10,513 nucleotides of DNA from NCBI GenBank assembly GCA_034003585.1, contig JAVEYH010000121.1, positions 1 through 10,513 of the forward strand, read 5' to 3'. Every line of letters starts with the position of its first letter. Positions within the stretch are counted from its first letter, which is position 1. Shown piece after piece: positions 1 to 6,616 of the stretch. The position numbers were made by a program, and so were the translations under genes. The stretch is from JAPXSY01 sp034003585 (GTDB lineage: Bacteria > Verrucomicrobiota > Kiritimatiellia > RFP12 > UBA1067). The notes under the pieces are model-generated. The model was not told where the DNA came from. It searched no databases and saw only the letters and a program-made list of their open reading frames with translations.

Positions 1-17
1 AAAGAAGGGACACAGGG

Positions 18-1157
18 ATGAACAATCCGATTTGGCTGATGACTTCGGCGTTTCCGAAACTCACGTTCGCGCAGGTGGTGAAGCGCGCCAAGGCCGTGGG
101 GGCACAGGGGCTGGAGCTGTGCGTGTTCCGCCGCGACGGGTCGCGGCAGGATCATGTGGCCACGCACCTGAATTACGAGGCCTTCACCCCAGAGGACGCC
201 CGGCGGGTGCTGGACACGGCGGCCAAAGAGGGCCTGCGTTTCTCGGTCGGCGCGTACGACAACCTGCTCGGCGGCGATCCGGCGGTGTGCGAGGCCAACC
301 GCAACCATATCCTCAAGCTGATCCGCATCGCGCATCTGCTGGGCGGCGACGCCAATGACGTGTGCGTCGGCACCTTCGTGGGCTATAACCACGAACTCGG
401 CAAGGAGGACGGCGGGTTCGCGAAGAACCTCGAACTCTACGCCCGCGTTTTCCGGCCGATCGTCCGGTATGCCGCAGACCTGGGGGTGACGCTCACGTAT
501 GAGAACTGCCCGATGGAGGGGTGGCGCCCGGCTTCGGCGCCCACCACGTACAACAACCTGCCCTGCACCCTGGCGGCGCGCAAACTGATGTACGCGCTCA
601 TTCCGAGTCCGGCGCACGGGGAGACGTATGACCCCTCGCATGACGCGTGGCAGAATATCGATCCGGTGGATGTGATCCGCAACACGGATCCCGCCCGCCT
701 GCGCCGGGTTCACATCAAGGGGACCCGCAACCGCGCGGACAGTCTCGCGGCGATTCAGTGGGGGCGGCTCTATCCGATGCAGCAGGTGGACGCCAAGCTG
801 GCGAAACGCGCGGGTGTGTGCCAGCCGTCGTGCGAGTGGGACCGGCACCACTACGATCCGAAACTGCCGGGCTTCGGCGGCTCCGACAGCATCGACTGGT
901 TCGCGTTCCTGAAGACGCTGATGGAACTCGGTTTTGACCGGCCGTTCGTGATCGAGAACGAGGCCGACAACTCGTCGCACACCGGCAACGCGGCGGCCAC
1001 GCTGCAGGGGTTCGCCGCCACGGTGATGGCCATGGCGCCCGCGGTCTGGCCGCTGGACGCGGAGAAGGGCTGGTGTTTCAACGCCAAAAAGCTGCGCCCG
1101 CTGAAGCCCGCCCCCCGGAAGGATGTGCCGGTGGTGACCATGCGGGACTTGGTGTAA
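18..1157 (+). CDS. Sugar phosphate isomerase/epimerase family protein (xylose-isomerase-like TIM barrel)
   Basis: This 379-residue protein fits the AP-endonuclease-2/xylose-isomerase-like TIM-barrel superfamily, whose members isomerise or epimerise sugars, inositol derivatives or similar polyols with a divalent metal. The likely metal ligands appear in the usual order: Glu162 in LTYENCP, Asp205 in YDPSHDAW, His232 in RRVHIKGT and Glu313 in FVIENE. An amino-terminal LELCVFRRDG segment and a GAYDNLLGG segment match early barrel strands. It is longer than the common 260-300 residue members, with an insertion around residues 240-290 and a carboxy tail rich in Lys, Pro and Arg. No signal peptide or membrane segment is visible, so it should be cytoplasmic. 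The ATG at 18 has a purine-rich AAGAAGGG at 2-9. The stop lies 28 bases before the permease start, which suggests co-transcription. The substrate cannot be told from sequence alone. Family is confident, reaction is not. Confidence 0.88.
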   Translation: MNNPIWLMTSAFPKLTFAQVVKRAKAVGAQGLELCVFRRDGSRQDHVATHLNYEAFTPEDARRVLDTAAKEGLRFSVGAYDNLLGGDPAVCEANRNHILKLIRIAHLLGGDANDVCVGTFVGYNHELGKEDGGFAKNLELYARVFRPIVRYAADLGVTLTYENCPMEGWRPASAPTTYNNLPCTLAARKLMYALIPSPAHGETYDPSHDAWQNIDPVDVIRNTDPARLRRVHIKGTRNRADSLAAIQWGRLYPMQQVDAKLAKRAGVCQPSCEWDRHHYDPKLPGFGGSDSIDWFAFLKTLMELGFDRPFVIENEADNSSHTGNAAATLQGFAATVMAMAPAVWPLDAEKGWCFNAKKLRPLKPAPRKDVPVVTMRDLV

Positions 1158-1174
1158 CGCAGACAAGCCGGTGC

Positions 1175-1181
1175 GGGGAGG
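1175..1181 (+). promoter_or_regulatory. Ribosome binding site of the permease gene
   Basis: GGGGAGG lies four bases before the ATG at 1186. It decides the start: the in-frame GTG at 1171 is upstream of this site and has no comparable purine stretch of its own, so the protein most likely begins MIAKV. Confidence 0.75.
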
Positions 1182-1185
1182 ACCG

Positions 1186-2289
1186 ATGATCGCAAAGGTA
1201 GCCAACGTGATTGGGGCCGTATGGCTCACGGCCCAGATGATGGCGCCGTACCTGCTGCTCGGTTTTGCTGTCGCGGGCGTGCTCTCGGTTGTCATCACCC
1301 CCGCATGGGTCAGACGGCATCTCGGGAGGCGGGGGACGTGGCAGGTCGTGAAGGCCGCCCTGCTCGGCGTGCCGCTGCCGCTCTGTTCGTGCGGGGTGCT
1401 TCCCCTGGCCTTCTCGCTGCGGCGGGAAGGCGCGGGAAAGGGCGCGACCGTCAGTTTTCTCGCCTCCACGCCGCAAACCGGGGTGGACAGCATTTTGCTG
1501 ACCTGGTCGCTGCTCGGTCCCGTATTTGCCGCCGCGCGTGTGGCGGCGGCCTTTGTGTCCGGTGTGGCGGCGGGGTGGCTGACCGATTGGACGTGCTCCG
1601 ATCGGGCGCCGGCCGCAACGGGGCCGGAGGCTGCCGGCGGATGTTGCGGCGCGTGCGCGGCCGGCCCGTTGCCCGGCGGGGATGCCGCGCTGGCCCCGGC
1701 GCCGCCGGCCTGGTGGCGCGCGCTGCGTCATGGCTTGGTCACGCTGCCCCGGGAACTGGCGCGGCCGCTGTTGCTGGGGGTGGTCGTTTCCGGCGTGGTC
1801 ACGGCCTTTGTGCCGGACGGGTTTTTCGCGGGGCATCTGCCGCCGGGGATCAGTTCCTATCTGTTGGCCATGGTGATCGGCTTGCCGCTCTATGTCTGTT
1901 CCGCATCGTCGGTTCCGCTGGCGGCCTCCTTCCTTCACATGGGCGTCTCACCGGGCGCGGCCATGGTGTTTCTGATTGCCGGGCCCGCGACCAACGCGGC
2001 CTCGGTACTGGCGTTGTGGCGCCAGATCGGACGCGCCGGGACGGCCGCGTATCTCGCCGCGATCGCCGCGGTGGCGATTCTGGCCGGCGGGCTGTTGGAC
2101 CTGTCGCGCGACGCGGTGCGGGAAAGCCTTCCGGCGGTGCGCCGGGCGGAATGCGCGCATGCCGGGCATCACGGTGCCGAGGGGGGTGCCGGGTGGTTGG
2201 GCGCGGTGCCGGCCGTGCTGCTGCTGGCGATGCTGTTGCCCGGTCTGCTGCCGAAGGGCAGAAGCGCGGAGGCGGGGCCGGCCGGCTGA
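1186..2289 (+). CDS. Permease, SO_0444-like Cu/Zn efflux family (ArsP/DUF318-related)
   Basis: This 367-residue inner-membrane protein resembles the permease family named for SO_0444, related to the DUF318/ArsP permeases and annotated as heavy-metal efflux. Two repeated halves are visible. The first has a membrane segment near residues 11-37 and the motif PLPLCSCGVLP (63-73), followed by FLASTPQTGVDS. The second has segments near 194-210 and 222-250, with the matching PLYVCSASSVPLA (234-246), then FLIAGPATN (262-270). Further hydrophobic segments lie near 104-132, 283-304 and 338-354. The Cys67-Ser-Cys69 and Cys238 pair in the two halves is the family signature and probably lines the transport path. 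A hydrophilic linker (about 133-175) carries GGCCGAC, and a later loop has CAHAGHH, both plausible metal-binding patches. The gene follows the isomerase gene at 28 bases. Family assignment is good. The metal and direction of transport are inferred from relatives. Confidence 0.85.
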   Translation: MIAKVANVIGAVWLTAQMMAPYLLLGFAVAGVLSVVITPAWVRRHLGRRGTWQVVKAALLGVPLPLCSCGVLPLAFSLRREGAGKGATVSFLASTPQTGVDSILLTWSLLGPVFAAARVAAAFVSGVAAGWLTDWTCSDRAPAATGPEAAGGCCGACAAGPLPGGDAALAPAPPAWWRALRHGLVTLPRELARPLLLGVVVSGVVTAFVPDGFFAGHLPPGISSYLLAMVIGLPLYVCSASSVPLAASFLHMGVSPGAAMVFLIAGPATNAASVLALWRQIGRAGTAAYLAAIAAVAILAGGLLDLSRDAVRESLPAVRRAECAHAGHHGAEGGAGWLGAVPAVLLLAMLLPGLLPKGRSAEAGPAG

Positions 2290-2362
2290 TTCCCGCCCCC
2301 GCCGGAACGGCGGCCGGGTGTCGGCGCGGGGTGCGCGCAGGAAGAACAACACGATTCCTCAC

Positions 2363-2368
2363 AGGAGA
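2363..2368 (+). promoter_or_regulatory. Ribosome binding site of the cupin gene
   Basis: AGGAGA sits seven bases before the ATG at 2376. The same frame stays open far upstream, across the permease gene, so this site is what places the true start at 2376 and marks the long upstream extension as spurious. Confidence 0.75.
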
Positions 2369-2375
2369 ACGCGAG

Positions 2376-2714
2376 ATGACGACTGAAGAGTTGAAGGGGC
2401 GGGCGATCGGCATGGCGGATTTCGTTTCCTATGCCGACGGGGCGGTGGTCAGCAAGACGCTGCTCGACAAGAGTGCGGGCACGCTGACGCTGTTTTCTTT
2501 TGATCAAGGGCAGGGATTGAGCGAGCACACCTCGCCTTACGACGCGACGGTGCTGGTGACGGATGGGGAGGCCACACTGGTGATCGGCGGCCGGACCGTA
2601 CGTGCCCGGGCCGGGGAGCTGGTCATCATGCCCGCGGGGGTGCCGCACGCGCTGCGGGCCGAGCGGCCCTTCAAGATGCTGCTGATCATGATTCGCGAGA
2701 AGACCGCGGTGTGA
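2376..2714 (+). CDS. Small single-domain cupin protein
   Basis: This 112-residue protein is a minimal cupin barrel. Cupin motif 1 lies around residues 47-65 (GLSEHTSPYDATVLV, then TDGE) and motif 2 around 80-94 (GELVIMPAGVPHAL). His51 and His91 are candidate metal ligands. The second histidine and the glutamate of the classical motif 1 are absent, with Ser53 and Asp56 nearby, as in a group of short cupins with an H-T/S-x-P-x-D pattern. Such proteins are usually cytoplasmic and bind small ligands or one metal ion; the function here is unknown. There is no helix-turn-helix domain, so it is not a regulator of the MerR or AraC kind. It begins 86 bases after the permease stop, with no convincing terminator between, and may belong to the same operon. 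Its last 29 bases overlap the end of the opposing cysteine-cluster gene. Confidence 0.85.
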   Translation: MTTEELKGRAIGMADFVSYADGAVVSKTLLDKSAGTLTLFSFDQGQGLSEHTSPYDATVLVTDGEATLVIGGRTVRARAGELVIMPAGVPHALRAERPFKMLLIMIREKTAV

Positions 2715-3048
2715 GGGGCGCTTCCGGCCAGAAATAGCCGCACGGGTTATCGGGCGCGATCAGGTCGCGCTCGGCCAGATCGCGCGCGTCGATCGGGAAC
2801 GTCTTGCAGTTCGGCAGTCGGAACCCTTCGTACCGCCAGCATTCGGAGTGCCCGTCCGGGTAAACGCGGAGCCGCGCGCAACGGTTGGCCACGAGGTGGC
2901 AGCACACGCCGCAGCGGCGGCACTCCCCCTGTCGGCGCGCGAGGCTTTCGCGAACATACGCGGGCCGGAAGAGGTTCAGAAAAAAGCGGCGCGTCACACC
3001 GCGCAGGAGGCGCAGCCGGATTCTCAGGTTCGGGATCACGCAGGGCAT
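2686..3048 (-). CDS. YkgJ-type cysteine-cluster protein (CxxCxxCC family)
   Basis: This 120-residue protein carries the cluster ECRRCGVCC (residues 42-50), typical of the zinc/iron-chelating YkgJ family, followed by Cys57, Cys70, Cys81 in LPNCKTFPIDARD and Cys103 in CGYFW. The order of cysteine pair, Cys-Arg/Trp-Tyr, Asn-Cys-x-x-Phe-Pro and Cys-Gly-Tyr is the family pattern, so I take the gene as real. The family is thought to bind a metal or an iron-sulphur cluster; the biochemical role is not established. The first 40 residues are basic and partly amphipathic, without a clear signal peptide. The start at 3048 lies three bases after the TAA of the hybrid kinase and has no good ribosome site, which points to translational coupling. 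The carboxy end overlaps the convergent cupin gene by 29 bases. Confidence 0.82.
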   Translation of the reverse strand: MPCVIPNLRIRLRLLRGVTRRFFLNLFRPAYVRESLARRQGECRRCGVCCHLVANRCARLRVYPDGHSECWRYEGFRLPNCKTFPIDARDLAERDLIAPDNPCGYFWPEAPLTPRSSRES

Positions 3049-3051
3049 GGG

Positions 3052-6000
3052 TTAACCGGGGGTTGAAGGGGTTTCGGGGTCGGCTGCGGATTCCGCACCG
3101 GTACCGGAAGAGGGGGTTGAACGGAAAATCTGGCTGACGGCGGCGAGCAGTTTGGCCGTGGGATAGGGTTTCGGCAGGAAATGGAATCCCTCCTGCTGGA
3201 TCGCCGACCAGCGCACCGTGTCGTCGGCATAGCCGCTGCAGAGCAGGACCGGGAGGGAGGGCGTCATCACACGGAGTTCGTGCGCCAGATCGATCCCGTT
3301 CTGCCCGACCAGGACCACGTCACTGAAGAGCAGGTCAATCCGCGCCCGCTCGCGTTCAAAGAGCGTTTTGGCGGATTCCGCGCTCTCACAGGAAAAGACG
3401 TGGTACCCCGCGCTCTGAAGCACCACGGAGGCGAGATTGCGGACTCCCGGCTCGTCTTCCACGAGCAGGATGGTTTTGCCGAGCCCCTCCAAGGACAGAT
3501 ACGTGTCCGGCGCGCTGTCGGGCCGGTTGCTTTCCGGGCTCCCTTCTTGGGCGGGCAGGTAGATTTTGAAGGTGGTGCCGTGGCCGGGCTCGCTGTACAC
3601 GCTGATCCACCCGCCGTTTTGTTTGACGATGCCGTAGATGACCGAGAGTCCGAGACCTGTGCCCTTGCCGCGTTCCTTGGTGGTGAAGAACGGTTCGAAG
3701 AGATGGGGCAGCAACTCTGGCGCGATCCCGCATCCGTTGTCGGTCACGGAGAGGCAGGTGTAGGTTCCGGGAACGGACTCCGGGAAGAGTTCCGCGTCAT
3801 GCGGCGTCAGGGTCACGGTTTCGGTGTGGAACGTCATCCGGCCGCCGTCCCGCATCGCGTCTTTGGCGTTCACCGCGAGGTTCATGAGGATCTGCTCGAT
3901 CTGGTTCGGATCCGCGGACACGGCCTTCACAGCCGGATCGAGCGACAGGAGGATTTCAATGTTCTCGCCGATCAGGCGCTGCAGCATCTTCTCGGTGCCG
4001 AGGATGATTTGGTTCAGATCCAGCAGTTGCGGCTCGATGCGCTGTTTGCGGCTGAAGGCCAGAAGTTGGCGTGTGAGATCGGCCGCGCGGCGCGCGGCCC
4101 GCTCGATCTCCTTGAGATCGCCGTACTGCGGATCGTTCTCGTTCACACCCAGCAACAGGATTTCGGTGAACCCCAGGATCGCCTGCAGCAGGTTGTTGAA
4201 GTCATGGGCCACCCCGCCCGCGAGTCGGCCGATGGCATCCATTTTGGAGGCCTGCTGGAGTTCCTGCTGGAGTTCGATCTCGCGGGTGATGTCCCGGGAT
4301 ATCCCGACCAGCCCCACGATCTTTCCGGACGCATCCCGGATCGGCACTTTGGAGGCGGAAACCCATCGGGGTCTGCCGTCCGGCCCGGTTTTCTGCTCGA
4401 CCTGCGCCAACAGCGGAATGCCGGTCTCGATAATCTGACGCTCCCGGGCGCGGACTTCCTCCGCCACATCCGGCGGTTTGAAATCCGCGTCCGTTTTGCC
4501 GATCGCCTGTTCGGGCGCGGCGAGTTTCAGGGAGGCGGCGTGCGCCTTGCTGATTTTGATGAAGCGCGATTCGGCGTCCTTGAAGTAGATGCGGTCGGGC
4601 AGATTGTCCATCAGGGCATAGAGCAGGTTGCGCTCGTAGATCAGGGCTTCGTCCGCCAGTTTCTGCTCGTCGACGGCGACCAGCAGATCGTGGCGCGCGG
4701 CCTCGGTCTCGTTGAGCAGCCTGAGGGTCTCTTCCGCGGCGTTGCGGGCCTGTTCCTCGGCCTGTTTACGGTCCGTGACGTCCGTGAAGATGGTGGCCAT
4801 CTGGCCGTGTTCGGTGCGGAAGGCGGTGCCTTCGAAGTGTTTGCCCACGGACGGCAGGAAGAAGGAGAACCGCTGCGCCTCACCGGAGTGGACCACTGAG
4901 ACCAGGGCGGCCAGGATGTCCTGCGGAAAATCGGGGAACACGGTCAGGAGGGTTTGCTTCGGTAACGTGCCGACCGGGATCCCGGTGAGGCGTTCGAACG
5001 CCGGATTCGCAGTTTTGTATTGAAAATCAATGGGGTGGCGTTCGCCGCCGATCACGATCTCGTGCAGGGCGAAGCCGTAATGCATCTCGGTGAAGAGGGA
5101 CTGGTAGAGCCGTTCGGTCTGGTGCCAGGAGGTGATGTCGTGCAGGGCGATCAGCACTTGGCGTTCGCCGTTGTAGGTCACGGGGGCGGCGCTGAAACGC
5201 AGGTGGAAGACCCGCGTCTTGCCCGCGTATTCCGCAACCGTTTCCATGTGCTGGTCCGTCACCCCCTGGTTATTTTCCATGACGCGGCGGATCGCCCGGC
5301 GGACCGGACAGGAGGAGCAGTCCGGGCCGTGGCCGCAGCCGGCCGGCGCGTCATGACGCCGGACGCAGCGCAAGAACACGCCGCACGGCCGGTTGACGGC
5401 CTCGACGGCGTGCGAGTGGAAGAGTTCGACGGCCCGGTCGTTCGCGTTGAGGAGTTTGGCTTCCCGGTCCACCACCATCATGGCCACGGGGGCGGCGCGC
5501 AGCACGCTTTGCGCGTTGCCTTTGGCGATCTGCAGATCCAGCGTGCGTCGGTTGATCTCGCGTTCGAGCCGGATCTGCCGCTCGCTGAGAAAAAGGATAA
5601 AGAGCGAAAACAGCAGCGAGAACAGCGATCCGCCGACCGCGACCGTGAGGGCGTGGTGCACGGGATAGGCCGCAAGCCAGGCCGAGGAGGGGTGGACCAC
5701 CAGCGCGTACGCTTTGCCGAAGTGCAGCAAAGGCTGCCGGAATGTCAGGGGGGGGGCGGCCGGGCCCCAGGCGCAAGCCAGGGAGTGTGCTGGATCGGAA
5801 GAGCCGATGAGGCGTGGGGAGCGGCCTTTTTCCAGATAGAAGAGGTCAACGGTCAGCCGGTACCCGGGCTCCGTGATCTGATTCAGCGGACTGTGCAGCA
5901 GGGAATCGACACTGACGGCGAAGGCCACCGTGCCGGTCTGGGATGCCGTGCGCACCGGGTTGAAGATGAAGAAACCGGTCGGCCGGTTGGTTGCGGCAAA

Positions 6001-6465
6001 AAGCGTGATCGGTTCGGACGCGGTCATGAACCCGTGCAGCCGCGTGTCGCGCAACGCCGCGGCGCGGAAGGGCTCCGAACCCATGTCGAAGCCGGTTGCG
6101 GCGGCGTGCTGCGGCAAGGGCTCCAGATACCGGATCGGATGGAAGAGGGCGCGTCCCGCGGCGGGGACGGGCCGCATCTGTTCGTCGAACTGCCAGATGC
6201 GGTATCCCTCCAGCCCGTCGCGGCGGGCGGCGGTCTCGAACGCCGTGCGGTCCGGTTCGGGGACATCCGGCAGCCAGAGGGAAGCCAGGATCGTGTGTCT
6301 GGCGTTAAAGCGGGAGGCGTACAGGGAGAACGCGTTTTCCGTGAGGTGTTGATTGGCCTGGAAAAGACGGGACAGCGCGTCAAGGCGATTCCGGATATTA
6401 ACCAGTTCCTGATGGATGGCGTAGGTCTGCTGCCGGGCGAAGGCGCGGAACGAGGCGGCCCGCGT
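3052..6465 (-). CDS. CHASE-PAS hybrid sensor histidine kinase with receiver domain, amino end lost in assembly gap
   Basis: Residues are numbered from the Met at 6177, but the frame is open for 96 more codons up to the gap, so the start is not there. Codons before and after that Met form an extracytoplasmic CHASE domain (RYLEPL 16-21, GFDM 29-32, up to about 165), which needs a first membrane helix now hidden by the gap. A second membrane helix spans about 177-197, with a coiled coil after it. Then come PAS1 (about 222-352, with a five-Cys insertion at 265-290), PAS2 (358-472) and PAS3 (518-633). The dimerisation/phosphotransfer domain has His658 in GGVAHDFNN. The ATPase domain has its N box near Asn770, DNGCG at 813, EPFF at 828 and GTGLGL at 839. 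A receiver domain follows from 902 with Asp908, phosphoacceptor Asp953 and Lys1003. The protein autophosphorylates and presumably passes phosphate to its own receiver. Signal and output partner are unknown. Confidence 0.93.
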   Translation of the reverse strand, partial: TRAASFRAFARQQTYAIHQELVNIRNRLDALSRLFQANQHLTENAFSLYASRFNARHTILASLWLPDVPEPDRTAFETAARRDGLEGYRIWQFDEQMRPVPAAGRALFHPIRYLEPLPQHAAATGFDMGSEPFRAAALRDTRLHGFMTASEPITLFAATNRPTGFFIFNPVRTASQTGTVAFAVSVDSLLHSPLNQITEPGYRLTVDLFYLEKGRSPRLIGSSDPAHSLACAWGPAAPPLTFRQPLLHFGKAYALVVHPSSAWLAAYPVHHALTVAVGGSLFSLLFSLFILFLSERQIRLEREINRRTLDLQIAKGNAQSVLRAAPVAMMVVDREAKLLNANDRAVELFHSHAVEAVNRPCGVFLRCVRRHDAPAGCGHGPDCSSCPVRRAIRRVMENNQGVTDQHMETVAEYAGKTRVFHLRFSAAPVTYNGERQVLIALHDITSWHQTERLYQSLFTEMHYGFALHEIVIGGERHPIDFQYKTANPAFERLTGIPVGTLPKQTLLTVFPDFPQDILAALVSVVHSGEAQRFSFFLPSVGKHFEGTAFRTEHGQMATIFTDVTDRKQAEEQARNAAEETLRLLNETEAARHDLLVAVDEQKLADEALIYERNLLYALMDNLPDRIYFKDAESRFIKISKAHAASLKLAAPEQAIGKTDADFKPPDVAEEVRARERQIIETGIPLLAQVEQKTGPDGRPRWVSASKVPIRDASGKIVGLVGISRDITREIELQQELQQASKMDAIGRLAGGVAHDFNNLLQAILGFTEILLLGVNENDPQYGDLKEIERAARRAADLTRQLLAFSRKQRIEPQLLDLNQIILGTEKMLQRLIGENIEILLSLDPAVKAVSADPNQIEQILMNLAVNAKDAMRDGGRMTFHTETVTLTPHDAELFPESVPGTYTCLSVTDNGCGIAPELLPHLFEPFFTTKERGKGTGLGLSVIYGIVKQNGGWISVYSEPGHGTTFKIYLPAQEGSPESNRPDSAPDTYLSLEGLGKTILLVEDEPGVRNLASVVLQSAGYHVFSCESAESAKTLFERERARIDLLFSDVVLVGQNGIDLAHELRVMTPSLPVLLCSGYADDTVRWSAIQQEGFHFLPKPYPTAKLLAAVSQIFRSTPSSGTGAESAADPETPSTPG
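4251..4274 (-). repeat. 12-bp perfect tandem duplication inside the kinase gene
   Basis: Two identical 12-base units lie side by side and encode ELQQ twice, directly before ASKMDAIG of the phosphotransfer domain. The repeat falls in the helical linker between PAS3 and the kinase core and keeps the reading frame. Confidence 0.85.
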
Positions 6466-6565
6466 NNNNNNNNNNNNNNNNNNNNNNNNNNNNNNNNNNN
6501 NNNNNNNNNNNNNNNNNNNNNNNNNNNNNNNNNNNNNNNNNNNNNNNNNNNNNNNNNNNNNNNNN
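6466..6565. other. Assembly gap of exactly 100 N
   Basis: Exactly 100 undetermined bases stand here. A round 100 is the usual placeholder for a gap of unknown size, so spacing and reading frame across it mean nothing. It removes the amino-terminal part of the kinase, including the expected first membrane helix. Open frames that run through it are not evidence of genes. Confidence 0.97.
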
Positions 6566-6577
6566 TTGTTCCGTCAT
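6566..6577 (-). other. Possible first codons of the hybrid kinase
   Basis: On the minus strand an ATG at 6577 reads Met-Thr-Glu-Gln into the gap, 39 bases after the ATPase stop. It is the only obvious start between the ATPase gene and the gap, so it is the best candidate for the kinase start. Upstream, CAAAAGACC is a poor ribosome site. The frame relative to the kinase cannot be tested because the gap length is unknown. Confidence 0.45.
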
Positions 6578-6616
6578 GGTCTTTTGATGGTTGCGAGCCC
6601 GCCGCGGGGCGTCCGG

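Noticed and set aside
1078..1938. Minus-strand open frame of 286 codons opposite the permease
   Set aside because: Arg/Gly/Pro-rich product without a family, antisense to conserved permease motifs.
1221..2375. Upstream extension of the cupin frame across the permease gene
   Set aside because: The extension is Gly/Arg/Ala-rich and overlaps the permease in another frame; a good ribosome site places the cupin start at 2376.
2290..2375. Possible terminator hairpin between permease and cupin (CCGCC-GGAAC-GGCGG)
   Set aside because: The stem is only five base pairs and no run of T follows, so it is not a convincing intrinsic terminator.
3181..4899. Long plus-strand open frame of 572 codons opposite the kinase
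   Set aside because: It is antisense to well-conserved PAS, phosphotransfer, ATPase and receiver motifs. The product has no recognisable domain and the frame is open because of GC-rich codons.
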